A stretch of DNA of 64,000 nt from Pseudoduganella dura (GTDB taxonomy: Bacteria; Pseudomonadota; Gammaproteobacteria; Burkholderiales; Burkholderiaceae_D), in assembly GCF_009727155.1 (NCBI RefSeq), contig NZ_WNWM01000002.1, positions 2,666,001-2,730,000 of the forward strand, written 5' to 3'. Both the position numbers and the translations under genes were made by a program. Under the pieces are notes generated by a model. That model was not told the DNA's origin. It made no database searches and worked only from the letters and a program-made list of their open reading frames with translations. Of the stretch, positions 29,008 through 37,439 are shown one piece after another; position 1 is the stretch's first letter; each line of letters begins with the position of its first letter.

Positions 29008-30588
29008 CTACCCCACCAGCGCCGGCTTGCCGGCGCATTTTTTTCGTTCGCCGCCGCGTTGCCCGGCCTCGTACGCGGCCAGGTGGATCACGGCCGCCAG
29101 CCGCTTCACCAGGCCCTCCATCGCTTCGGCCGGCACCTGCGCATAACCCAGCATCAGGCCGTTCCAAGGCGCATTCCGGGTCCCATTCCGATATGCGCCG
29201 GAGGGTGTTGCCGGCTGCACCGCGTGGGTCGACAGCGCATTGACGATGATGCCCTCTTCCCGCGCCCGGGCGCGGATCGCGTCGTCCGGCAGCCAGTCCG
29301 GCAGCCGCAGCGACAGGTGCATGCCGGCCGAGGCGCCGTGCACGGTGGCGATACGGCCAAGGTGCCGTTCCAGCGCCGCCACGAGCGCATCGCGCCGCTG
29401 GCGGTACAGCCGCCGCATGCGGCGCAGGTGCAGCAGGAAATGCCCGTCTGTCACGAACGCCGCCAGTGCCAGCTGCTCGGCCGTGCGCCCGGCCGCCGCG
29501 GACTGGGCACGCAGCAGTGCAAACTGCGGCGCAAGGTCGGGCGGCGCCACCAGGTAGCCGATGCGCAGGCCGGGGAACATCGTCTTGCTGAACGTGCCGC
29601 AGTACAGCACCGGCGCATCCGTCACCAGGCCCTGCATCGCCGGCAGCGGCGGGCCATCGTGGCGGAACTCGCTGTCGTAATCGTCCTCGATGATCAGCGC
29701 GCCGGTGCGGCGGGCGCCTTCGATCAGCGCCAGCCGCCGCGCCAGCGACAGCACGCTGCCGACCGGATACTGGTGCGACGGCGTGGTGTAGAGCAGCTTC
29801 GGCCGGTGCGCCTGCCAGTCCTGCGCCGCCGGCGCCATGCCTTCACCGTCCACCGGGATGCCTTGCACCGCCAGCCCGGCATGGCGGAACGCCGCCAGCG
29901 CGCCGCCGTAGCCGGGATTTTCATGCCACACGGTGTCGCCTTCGTCCGCGCAGGCGCGGGCGCACAGGTCCAGCGTGCTCTGGCTGCCGTCCGTGACGAA
30001 CACCTGTTCCGCCTCGCATACCACGCCGCGCGAGGCGCGCAGGTAGTCGGCGATCGCCAGCCGCAGCGTCCATTCGCCGGCCGGGTCGCCGTAATTGAGC
30101 TGCGCCGCGTCGAGGCCGCGCCAGGCCCGGTCCAGCAGGCGGCGCCACAGCGCCAGCGGAAACGCATCCAGGTCCGGCACGCCCGGCACGAAAGCCCGGC
30201 TGTCGCTGGCGCCGTTCGACACCGGACGCAGGTTCACGGCGCGGCGCGACAGGCCGGCAAGTGCCGCCGGCGGGCGGCCACGGCGCGCCGGCGCACCTTC
30301 GGGGCCGGGTTCCGGCACAAGTTCAGGGCCAACCCGGGCCACCACGGTACCGCGGCGGTCCGGCACCACCAGGCCTTCGCCGGCCAGCTGCTCGTAGGCG
30401 TACAGCACCGAATTGCGGGCAATGCCCAGCTCGGCGGCAAGCGCGCGCGTGGCCACCAGCCGCGTGCCGGCCGCCAGCGTGCCCGCGCGGATCGCCTGGC
30501 GCAGGCATTCGTGCAGCAGCCGCTGGCGCGGCCAGCTGTGGTGGCCGTGGTCGCGTTCGAACGTCGACAGCAGCAGCGCGTAATCCAT
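29008..30588 (-). CDS. MocR/PdxR-type transcriptional regulator with aminotransferase domain
   Basis: 526 residues. N-terminal GntR winged helix (RLLHECLRQAIRAGTLAAGTRL to ARNSVLYAYEQL) joined by a proline-rich linker (about residues 85-120) to a fold-type I aminotransferase-like domain. The PLP lysine lies in CGTFSKTMFPGLRIGY. The start is set at the ATG at 30588, where the GntR domain begins, not at the longer open frame to 30705. The family includes PdxR, which controls vitamin B6 genes. The divergent gene is a pyridoxamine-phosphate-oxidase-fold protein and the likely target. The last codons overlap the terminator of the convergent receptor gene. Confidence 0.92.
   Translation of the reverse strand: MDYALLLSTFERDHGHHSWPRQRLLHECLRQAIRAGTLAAGTRLVATRALAAELGIARNSVLYAYEQLAGEGLVVPDRRGTVVARVGPELVPEPGPEGAPARRGRPPAALAGLSRRAVNLRPVSNGASDSRAFVPGVPDLDAFPLALWRRLLDRAWRGLDAAQLNYGDPAGEWTLRLAIADYLRASRGVVCEAEQVFVTDGSQSTLDLCARACADEGDTVWHENPGYGGALAAFRHAGLAVQGIPVDGEGMAPAAQDWQAHRPKLLYTTPSHQYPVGSVLSLARRLALIEGARRTGALIIEDDYDSEFRHDGPPLPAMQGLVTDAPVLYCGTFSKTMFPGLRIGYLVAPPDLAPQFALLRAQSAAAGRTAEQLALAAFVTDGHFLLHLRRMRRLYRQRRDALVAALERHLGRIATVHGASAGMHLSLRLPDWLPDDAIRARAREEGIIVNALSTHAVQPATPSGAYRNGTRNAPWNGLMLGYAQVPAEAMEGLVKRLAAVIHLAAYEAGQRGGERKKCAGKPALVG
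29019..29045 (+). terminator. Terminator of the TonB receptor gene, inside the end of the MocR gene
   Basis: GCGCCGGC and GCCGGCGC arms (29019-29036) followed by a run of seven T. The convergent MocR coding region ends at 29008, so the hairpin is encoded within its last codons. Confidence 0.8.
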
Positions 30589-30590
30589 CG

Positions 30591-30634
30591 TGGCTCCATG
30601 AAAATGCCGTCCCGTGGACCTGTTCCGGGAGCCA
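30591..30634. promoter_or_regulatory. Operator candidate between MocR gene and its divergent neighbour
   Basis: Arms TGGCTCC (30591-30597) and GGAGCCA (30628-30634) in inverted order. A TATAGT -10 candidate for the rightward gene lies at 30645-30650. The left arm overlaps the MocR leader, so binding could control both genes. Confidence 0.4.
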
Positions 30635-30677
30635 GCGCCCCCATTATAGTGCGCCTTCAACTTGACGGATGGAGACC

Positions 30678-31319
30678 ATGAACACCACCACAGCACCTTC
30701 CACACGCACGCAGGTAAAGCGTTCCGCCAACCGCGGCAGCCACGACCCCGCCGTGCTGCATGCCATCATCGACGCCGCCTGGGTCTGCCACACGGCATTC
30801 ACCGACGAACATGGCGTGCATTGCATTCCCATGGCCTGCTGGCGCCTCGGCGATTACCTGTACATCCACGGTTCGAACGGCAGCCGCATGGTCAGGCGCC
30901 TGCAGGAACAGGATTGCTGCGTGACGATCACGCACGTGGACGGTCTGGTGCTGGCACGCTCCGCCTTCAATCACTCGATGAACTACCGCAGCGCGGTGAT
31001 CTATGGCCGCTTCGAAACGGTCGACGAGGCCGGCAAGCGGCCCGCGCTGGAAGCGTTCATGGAACACCTCGCCCCCGGCCGGCAGGGCGAGGTCAGGCCG
31101 GGCAACGACAAGGAATATGCCGCCACCACCGTGCTGCGCATCGCACTCGCCGAGGCCGCCTGCAAGACACGCAGCGGGCCGCCGGAAGACGACGAGGAAG
31201 ACCTGCACCTGCCTGCCTGGGCCGGCGTGCTGCCGTTGCGCGAGGCACGCGGCGCGCCGGTGGCCGACGCCGGCTGCGGGATCGCGGCGCCGGCGTACGT
31301 GCAGCGCTGGCAGGACTGA
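30678..31319 (+). CDS. Pyridoxamine 5'-phosphate oxidase family protein (flavin-binding split barrel)
   Basis: 213 residues from 30678 (an ATG at 30669 is possible). This is the FMN-binding split-barrel fold of the pyridoxamine phosphate oxidase/NimA-like group: IPMACWRLGDYLYIHGSNGSR and VCVTITHVDGLVLARSAFNHSMNYRSAVIYGRF match the core strands of small flavin or heme-binding family members. The true reaction is unknown. Divergent from the MocR regulator with about 90 bases between starts, so probably its target. Confidence 0.82.
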   Translation: MNTTTAPSTRTQVKRSANRGSHDPAVLHAIIDAAWVCHTAFTDEHGVHCIPMACWRLGDYLYIHGSNGSRMVRRLQEQDCCVTITHVDGLVLARSAFNHSMNYRSAVIYGRFETVDEAGKRPALEAFMEHLAPGRQGEVRPGNDKEYAATTVLRIALAEAACKTRSGPPEDDEEDLHLPAWAGVLPLREARGAPVADAGCGIAAPAYVQRWQD

Positions 31320-31453
31320 CGTTGCGCCGCCCGTCCACGCGGTGCGGCCGCCACTGGCCGGACCGTGCGAGGCTTGACCTGATTGTCTTTATTGCACATC
31401 ATCGCCGTGCCGCGGCCAATCTCGCGCCGCGCATATGCTCATAAGGAGATCGC

Positions 31454-32260
31454 ATGCAACGAATCCTCGCCGCCGCCCTGCTGGCTGCCACCTGCAGCGC
31501 ACCCGCATTCGCGGACGATGCCCTGAAGGCCGCCATCGGCGGCAGCCACCGCAGCGCCGACAACGTGAAGCGGGACGCCTACCGCCACCCCTACGAAACG
31601 CTGACCTTCTTCGGAATCCGGCCGGAGATGACCGTGGTCGAACTGTCCCCCGGCGGCGGCTGGTACACGGAGATCCTGGCGCCCTACCTGCGCGAGCGCG
31701 GCAAGCTGGTCGCCGCCGGCGCCACGCCGGAATCGAAAGCGGCCAACGTGGCGAAGGCCGGCGAACGCTTCAAGCAGAAGCTCGATGCGAATTCCGCCGT
31801 GTTTGGCAAGGTGCAACTGGGCGCGTTCGAACCGGGCAACGGCGTGTTCAACTACGGTGCCAAAGGCAGCGCGGACATGGTGCTGACCTTCCGCAACGTG
31901 CACAACTGGATGGAGCCGGGCGACGCGCGGCTCAAGGGCGTGCTGAAAAGCGTGTACGACACGCTCAAGCCGGGCGGCGTGTTCGGTGTTGTCGAGCACC
32001 GCCTGCCCGCGGGCAAAACGCAGGATCCCACGGCGTCCAGCGGCTACCTGCACGAAGCCTATGTGATCCGGATGGCGGAAGCGGCCGGTTTCAGGCTGGC
32101 GGCGAAATCGGAAGTGAACGCCAATCCGAAAGATATGGCCGATCACCAGGGCGGCGTGTGGGCGCTGCCGCCGACTTACGCGAACAAGGAAGTGGACCGG
32201 GAAAAATACGCGGCGATCGGCGAGAGCGATCGCATGACACTGAAGTTCGTGAAGCCATGA
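31454..32260 (+). CDS. Exported class I methyltransferase-like protein
   Basis: 268 residues. Signal peptide MQRILAAALLAATCSAPAFA, then a Rossmann methyltransferase domain: VVELSPGGGWYTEILAP is motif I and a LKPGGVFGVVEH strand is present later. A SAM-dependent fold with a signal peptide is unusual, since SAM is cytosolic, but a group of such exported proteins is known in proteobacteria, without a settled function. AAGGAG lies five bases before the ATG, so translation should be strong. A terminator follows. Confidence 0.85.
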   Translation: MQRILAAALLAATCSAPAFADDALKAAIGGSHRSADNVKRDAYRHPYETLTFFGIRPEMTVVELSPGGGWYTEILAPYLRERGKLVAAGATPESKAANVAKAGERFKQKLDANSAVFGKVQLGAFEPGNGVFNYGAKGSADMVLTFRNVHNWMEPGDARLKGVLKSVYDTLKPGGVFGVVEHRLPAGKTQDPTASSGYLHEAYVIRMAEAAGFRLAAKSEVNANPKDMADHQGGVWALPPTYANKEVDREKYAAIGESDRMTLKFVKP

Positions 32261-32296
32261 TGCGCCCGGTGCAGGGACCGGTTGCCTGACTGCGCA

Positions 32297-32327
32297 GCCG
32301 CCGGCGATTCAGTCCGGCGGCTTTTTT
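32297..32327 (+). terminator. Intrinsic terminator after the methyltransferase-like gene
   Basis: GCCGCCGG (32297-32304) and CCGGCGGC (32314-32321) with six T following. Confidence 0.88.
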
Positions 32328-32330
32328 GTT

Positions 32331-32429
32331 CTAGCGGCGCTGGAGGCGGCTCATCAAGCTGCAAAAGGCCACGAAGCCTACCACCATGGAACCGCACACA
32401 GCGGCTACCGTCAACATCAGCTCATTCAT
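32331..32429 (-). CDS. Small single-helix membrane protein, hypothetical
   Basis: 32 codons on the minus strand: MNELMLTVAAVCGSMVVGFV, then a short hydrophobic stretch and a basic end (SRLQRR). One membrane helix with a positive tail is typical of bacterial small membrane proteins. There is no strong ribosome binding site. The rest of the gap 32261-32842 is AT-rich from about 32700 and contains no other convincing gene. It may be a chance frame. Confidence 0.35.
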   Translation of the reverse strand: MNELMLTVAAVCGSMVVGFVAFCSLMSRLQRR

Positions 32430-32842
32430 TCGAGAAACTTTCACTTTAAGACAACCGCGTGATTATGCTGCATTTGCACATGAAACATTCTCACTGAAAC
32501 TCACTGTTACACGAGATATTTCATTTCTGTTCGATTCAGCTTCCGCCATGCCCCACTTGACGCGGCGGCAAGGGCCAAGCCAGCCGATCCGGCAACGATT
32601 GCTGACGTTTCTTTCTTGCAACGCACCACTCTGCGTGCGGCATACCATGGATACATTGCCCGGCAGCTTGCTAGCTTAACCCTGCGGCTGCCCATCGGAC
32701 AATGGCATCTGTTGTTTATTTTTATACTATTAAAAATAATTTTATCAGCTCATCCTTTACGTAGTTATTGCTACCGATGCTAGCGCTATCATAATCCTGC
32801 CGCCACCGCGGCATACCATTCCCTCTCTTATCAGGAGCAAGC

Positions 32843-33520
32843 ATGCGTAAAGCACTAGTTGGGTTGATACTGGCCGCGACGGCCCTCACGTCGCACGCCG
32901 GCGGTTATTTCACCGAAGACGCCACGCCGTTCGATACCCTGATCGGCGCCGGCGCCCAGCACCAGGACTTCTCGGGCCCTTATACCCAGACCGGTTATTC
33001 GTGGAGCTGGGGCGATGTCACATTTACCTGCAATGTCGTGCAGTGGTGCAACAACAGCAGCTTTGCCTTCGGCGGCTATAACGATCACTTTAACTTTGTC
33101 GAGGGCAACTTCGTTTACTACGCTCCACCAGATAGCGCTACCTTCACATTCGCCAATCCGATCATTGCCTTCGGTGTCGATGTGTACGGGATCGGCGGTG
33201 GCCAGTATTCGCCGGGCGGTGCGCTGCAGCCGACACCGATGCTGGTGACGTTCGAGGACGGTTCGCATGAATTCTTCACGAACCATGTCCACAACTACAA
33301 CATTTCGGTGCCGGTATTCGCCGGTATCCTGTTCGACCGGCCCGTTTCGTCCATCACGGTTTCCGGCGAGTGGGAGAACAACGGCATGTTCTTCACGAAC
33401 GTGCGCTATGTGACGGCGCCGGTGCCGGAGCCGTCCACCTGCGCGATGCTGTTCGGCGGGCTGGCCGTGATGGGCGCGATCGCGCGGCGGCGCAGCAAAG
33501 TTGCGCACACATCACATTGA
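32843..33520 (+). CDS. PEP-CTERM sorting-domain protein
   Basis: 225 residues. Signal peptide MRKALVGLILAATALTSHA, a beta-rich middle rich in Phe, Tyr, Asn and Gly, and a C-terminal PVPEPSTCAMLFGG, helix and ARRRSK signal. The middle (VTFEDGSHEFFTN, SITVSGEWENNGMFFTNVRY) resembles the Npun-type or lectin-like domains often seen with PEP-CTERM, but no family is certain. AGGAG lies five bases before the ATG. Expected at the cell surface or in extracellular matrix. Confidence 0.87.
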   Translation: MRKALVGLILAATALTSHAGGYFTEDATPFDTLIGAGAQHQDFSGPYTQTGYSWSWGDVTFTCNVVQWCNNSSFAFGGYNDHFNFVEGNFVYYAPPDSATFTFANPIIAFGVDVYGIGGGQYSPGGALQPTPMLVTFEDGSHEFFTNHVHNYNISVPVFAGILFDRPVSSITVSGEWENNGMFFTNVRYVTAPVPEPSTCAMLFGGLAVMGAIARRRSKVAHTSH

Positions 33521-33590
33521 CTTTTAGCGGCAACGGCGCGCCGCCGTGCCGCCCCTTGACGAGACGGCGGCGCACAGGGCAGCAGTCGCC

Positions 33591-35213
33591 TCACTCGGTC
33601 GCAGCGCCCTTCGCTGCCTTCACGGGCGTGAGCGCCAGGTCGTGGAAGTCGTAGCTGAAGTCCGTTTCGTCCGAGATGGCGGCCATTTTCGCGCGCTCGA
33701 TCGAACCGTCGGGATTCAGCGCGAACGTCACATAGGCATCGGCGTTGAAGTTGCGCTCTTTCCAGCGCACGATGAACGTATCGTGCTGGAAGTGTTCCAG
33801 TTCGCCGGTCAGGTCGGGCGTGCGCGTAAACGCCATGACCTGCTTTTTGCCTTCATGGCGGATGACGACCTTGCCATACCACGGGTCCGTGTATTCGCCG
33901 TCGTACGCGGTGCGCGGCAGCGAGGGCTTCGAGCCGGCGGCGCGGGCCGATGCCGCCTTGCCCACTTTCGCCAGTTCCTTCCGGTGCGCCTCCTCCTCCT
34001 GGGCGGCGATGATGCCGATCCAGTCGGTCGGTGCCGCGCCCAGGTAGTGATCGAGGATGCGCCATTGCAGCGACGTCATCGAACCGCTGTTTTCCGCGTT
34101 GGTGAAGATCGCGATGCCAAGTTTCTCTTCCGGCACCATCAGCACGCGCGAATAAAAGCCCTGCAGCGCGCCGCCGTGCAGCACCAGCTTCTTGCCGCGG
34201 TAGTCGCGGATGTTGAAGCCCAGGCCATAGGCGTTGAAATTGGCCCGCGTGGCGGCCAGTTCCGGCTTCGGTTCGGCGATCTTCATCGGCGTCACCGGCG
34301 TCCAGATCTCCCTCGATTGCGCGGCGGAGAACAGCCGCGCCTCGCTGCCCGGCAACTGGCCGCCGGCCAGCAGCACGTTCATCCACTTGGCGATATCCTC
34401 GGCACTGGTATTGATGCCGACGGCGCCCACCGCGTTATCGACCGGCATCGGCTTGACGACGGACTGCCGGTCGTTGATCCGGCTGTGCGGCGCCGAGTAA
34501 TCGGCGGTTTTCAGCATCGCGGCCACGCTGGTGGTGGTGTTCGTCATGCCCAGCGGGTCCAGGATCTGCGCCCGCACCGTGTCGCCCCAGCTCTTGCCGC
34601 TCTTCTGCGCGATGATGCGGCCGGCCACGATGTACAGCAGGTTGTCGTACGCATAGCTGGCGCGGAAGCTGGTGGCCGGCTTCACATGGCGCAGGTTATG
34701 GATGATCTCGTCGGTCGAGAACGTGGTGGTCGGCCACCACAGCAGGTCGCCGGCGCCCAGGCCCAGGCCGCTGCGGTGCGTGAGCAGGTCGCGCACCGTC
34801 ATTTCCTGCGTCACGTAGCCGTCGTGCATGCGGAAATCCGGCAAATGCTTGATCACCGGGTCATCCCAGGCCAGCTTGCCTTCGTCGACCAGCTTCGCCA
34901 GTGCCACGGCGGTGAACGCCTTCGAGTTCGAAGCGATCTCGAACAGCGTCTTCGGCGTCACCGGTGCCGGGTCGCCCAGCCGGCGCACGCCGAAGCCCTG
35001 CGCGGCCACCACCTTGCCGTCCTTGACGATGGCGATCGCGATGCCGGGCACGTCGAAGGTCTTCAGCACGCGGTTGACGTCCTGCGCCAGGTCGAAGGCA
35101 GGCGCCGGCGCGGCCGCCACGGCAGCGGCGCCGGCAGCGAAAGCCAGCGCCGGCGCGCCGGAAAACGCGCAGGCGCCCAGCACCAGTGCGCAAATGGTTT
35201 GTTTCACGAACAT
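33591..35213 (-). CDS. Serine beta-lactamase-family hydrolase with C-terminal DUF3471-like domain
   Basis: 540 residues. A signal peptide ends near residue 25. Class C/penicillin-binding fold: SNSK (Ser95-Lys98) is the SxxK motif and YDN (189-191) the second motif. HGG (LVLHGGALQGF) stands at the third-motif position. The C-terminal 100 residues form a DUF3471-like beta domain. Such proteins are esterases or D-amino peptidases more often than antibiotic-hydrolysing enzymes. The start at 35213 has GGAG six bases upstream. An ATG at 35228 overlaps the aminopeptidase stop and is an alternative. Co-transcribed with the M1 peptidase. Confidence 0.85.
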   Translation of the reverse strand: MFVKQTICALVLGACAFSGAPALAFAAGAAAVAAAPAPAFDLAQDVNRVLKTFDVPGIAIAIVKDGKVVAAQGFGVRRLGDPAPVTPKTLFEIASNSKAFTAVALAKLVDEGKLAWDDPVIKHLPDFRMHDGYVTQEMTVRDLLTHRSGLGLGAGDLLWWPTTTFSTDEIIHNLRHVKPATSFRASYAYDNLLYIVAGRIIAQKSGKSWGDTVRAQILDPLGMTNTTTSVAAMLKTADYSAPHSRINDRQSVVKPMPVDNAVGAVGINTSAEDIAKWMNVLLAGGQLPGSEARLFSAAQSREIWTPVTPMKIAEPKPELAATRANFNAYGLGFNIRDYRGKKLVLHGGALQGFYSRVLMVPEEKLGIAIFTNAENSGSMTSLQWRILDHYLGAAPTDWIGIIAAQEEEAHRKELAKVGKAASARAAGSKPSLPRTAYDGEYTDPWYGKVVIRHEGKKQVMAFTRTPDLTGELEHFQHDTFIVRWKERNFNADAYVTFALNPDGSIERAKMAAISDETDFSYDFHDLALTPVKAAKGAATE

Positions 35214-35224
35214 CGGGGCTCCAG

Positions 35225-37072
35225 TCATTTCTTCAGCAGCTTGTCGACCGACTTCTGCGTTTCGGGGTGATAACGCGCGCGCGCCTTGGCGAACACGCCC
35301 CTGGCCCAGGCCGCATCCTGCGGGTTCTTCAGCAGCGCGGCGTACAGCGGCACCACGAACTTCTGGCGGCCCACGCTCATCAGGAACGTCTCGAGCTGGT
35401 CGCGCACGTTGTAACCGGCATGCACGGATGCCAGGTAGAAGCGGTAGGCAATCTCGTTGTTCTTGCTGGTCTTCAGCGCGAACGTCTGGTCGAGCTCGCG
35501 CAACTGGGCGGCGCTGGCCTTGTTGTCGATGTCGTTCAGGAAGTGCATCCACTCGGCGGCGCCCCAGCTGCGCGCCGTCAGGTCGGCCGTCGCCTGTTCG
35601 CCTTTCAGCCACGTGGCGCGCTGGGCATCCACGGCCTGGAAGCGCTGCGACACCACGCGCTGCGCGGCGGCCGGAATGCCGGCGCCATACAGCCATTCGT
35701 CGAGTTCCGCCTGCGTCATTACCTCCGGATGCTTGTCCAGCAGGTTGGCGCGCAGGTAGGCCAGGAACTGCTCGGTGGTGGCGGACTGGAACGCATGCTG
35801 GTCGAACCAGCCGCGCAGGAACGGATCGAACACTTCGCGGCCGGCGCGCTGCTCGAGCGTGCGCAGGAACCACGCGCCTTTCGGGTAGGCGAGTGCTTCG
35901 TCGGTGTACGTGTCCGGGTTGACGTCCGGGTCACGCGTGAGCAGGGCCTGCTTCGCCGCCGGAATATCCTTCAGCGAAGCCAGCGCTTCTTCCTGCTCCA
36001 CCTGCAGGTTCATCTCGGCGGCCTCGGCGCCGTAGAGGATCTCGATGATCCGCGTCGTCACGTAGGTGGTGAAACCTTCGTTGAGCCACCAGTGCTTCCA
36101 CGAGGCGTTGGTGACGAGGTTGCCGGACCACGAATGCGCCAGTTCGTGCGCGATCAGGTCGTTCAGGCTGCGGTCGCCGGCGATCATCGTCGGCGTCAGG
36201 AACGTCATCCGCGGGTTTTCCATGCCGCCGATCGGGAACGACGGCGGCAGCACGATCATGTCGTAGCGCCCCCACCGGTAAGGGCCATACAGCGATTCGG
36301 CGGCGGCGATCATTTTCTCGGTATCGGCCAGCTCGAACGCGGCCGCCTCGATGCGGCCGGGTTCCGCATACACGGCCGAACGCGGGCCGACGCTGCGCAC
36401 ATCGATCTCGCCGATGGCGATCGCCAGCAGGTAGGACGGTACCGGCTGCGGCATGCGGAACTTCCAGCCGCCGGCACCGGTGGATTGCGGATCGTTCTCG
36501 GCGCTCATCACCACGCGCATGCCGGCCGGCGCCTCGATGCGCGCGCTGTAGGTGAAGCGCACGGCCGGCGTATCCTGCACCGGCGCCCACGAGCGGGCCT
36601 CGATCGCCTGCGACTGGCTGAACATGAACGGCCGCTTGCCGGACAGCGTCTGCACCGGCGTCAGCCACTGCAGCGCACCGGCGGTGGCTGCGGTGCGGTA
36701 GTACACACGCACCTTCTTCGGCTGGCTGCGCAGCGAGATGCGCAGCGCCTGGCCCTTCTTCGGATCGGCGCGATCGAGCATGTACGAGGCCGGCGCCCAG
36801 CGGCCATCGTCGTTCTGCACCTGCACGCGCGCGATCGACAGCTGGCGCGTGTCGAGCACCAGCGTGCGCACGTTCTTGTCCAGCCAGTTCAGCGTCAGCT
36901 CGGCGTAGCCGGAAAGCGTCTTGCGGCCGAAGTCCGCCTTCAGGTCGAGGTACAGGTCCGTGGTGCGCACCTCGTTGTAGCGTGCGTAGCTGAGCGGATC
37001 CTGGGCGTGGGCGCTCGTTGCGAGCAGTGCCAGCGCGGCGGATATCGCCAGGCGCAGAGAAGGTTTTCGCAT
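35225..37072 (-). CDS. M1-family metallo-aminopeptidase
   Basis: 615 residues with a signal peptide (cut near residue 23, AHAQ). GGMEN (282-286) binds the substrate amino end, HELAH (309-313) and Glu332 (NEGF) bind zinc, and the C-terminal helical domain is of the leukotriene A4 hydrolase type. It would trim peptides in the periplasm or outside. AAAGGAA precedes the ATG. The stop overlaps a possible start of the serine hydrolase gene, so the two are probably one operon for peptide breakdown. Confidence 0.93.
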   Translation of the reverse strand: MRKPSLRLAISAALALLATSAHAQDPLSYARYNEVRTTDLYLDLKADFGRKTLSGYAELTLNWLDKNVRTLVLDTRQLSIARVQVQNDDGRWAPASYMLDRADPKKGQALRISLRSQPKKVRVYYRTAATAGALQWLTPVQTLSGKRPFMFSQSQAIEARSWAPVQDTPAVRFTYSARIEAPAGMRVVMSAENDPQSTGAGGWKFRMPQPVPSYLLAIAIGEIDVRSVGPRSAVYAEPGRIEAAAFELADTEKMIAAAESLYGPYRWGRYDMIVLPPSFPIGGMENPRMTFLTPTMIAGDRSLNDLIAHELAHSWSGNLVTNASWKHWWLNEGFTTYVTTRIIEILYGAEAAEMNLQVEQEEALASLKDIPAAKQALLTRDPDVNPDTYTDEALAYPKGAWFLRTLEQRAGREVFDPFLRGWFDQHAFQSATTEQFLAYLRANLLDKHPEVMTQAELDEWLYGAGIPAAAQRVVSQRFQAVDAQRATWLKGEQATADLTARSWGAAEWMHFLNDIDNKASAAQLRELDQTFALKTSKNNEIAYRFYLASVHAGYNVRDQLETFLMSVGRQKFVVPLYAALLKNPQDAAWARGVFAKARARYHPETQKSVDKLLKK

Positions 37073-37195
37073 GTGCTTCCTTTAAATTTTCATCAAGCTG
37101 GCACCGGGATCGCCGGTGCGGGCGCGGTGCAGAATAGCATATGGCATGGCATTTCCGCCCTGCCCCGGCACCGACTCTGCTATCATGGCGCCCGT

Positions 37196-37375
37196 TCTTT
37201 GGGGAGTAGCCTCCTTCCCCGCGCATCGCACGGCGTCCGCACCATTGCGGCACCATCGCGGCATGCGCGGGAAGAACCTGCGTCAACACAATCGGTCCGC
37301 AGACCGTGGCGCAGGTGGCCGGCGCGATTGTCTATCGGCGCGGGCCTGGCGAGACCAATGATCCACGGGCGGCCG
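37196..37375 (+). ncRNA. yybP-ykoY-type manganese riboswitch
   Basis: The leader holds TTTGGGGAGTAGCC (37198-37211), CGTCAACACAATCGG (37281-37295) and GGCGAGACC (37348-37356). These are the conserved blocks of the yybP-ykoY aptamer, which binds Mn2+. A TATCAT -10 candidate lies at 37181-37186. Downstream, CCAAGG (37382-37387) and CCTTGG (37408-37413) could form part of the expression platform before the ATG at 37440. The controlled gene is a GDT1-family transporter, a known regulon member. Confidence 0.85.
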
Positions 37376-37439
37376 CATACACCAAGGGGCCGGGACCGCC
37401 CATGGATCCTTGGTTAACATCCGGCCCCCAGCCACCTAC

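Noticed and set aside
32386-32679. 97-codon plus-strand frame after the methyltransferase-like gene
   Set aside because: No ribosome binding site, no homology-like pattern, and it overlaps the more protein-like small minus-strand frame.
33591-35213. Antibiotic-resistance beta-lactamase
   Set aside because: SxxK and YxN are present, but the DUF3471-like extension and pairing with a peptidase fit the broad esterase/peptidase group. Resistance cannot be claimed.
35214-35873. Upstream extension of the serine hydrolase frame
   Set aside because: It overlaps the M1 peptidase in another frame. The signal peptide and ribosome binding site place the start at 35213.
35186-37417. Plus-strand open frame of 743 codons opposite the M1 peptidase
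   Set aside because: It covers the aminopeptidase and the riboswitch leader, with no recognisable domain.
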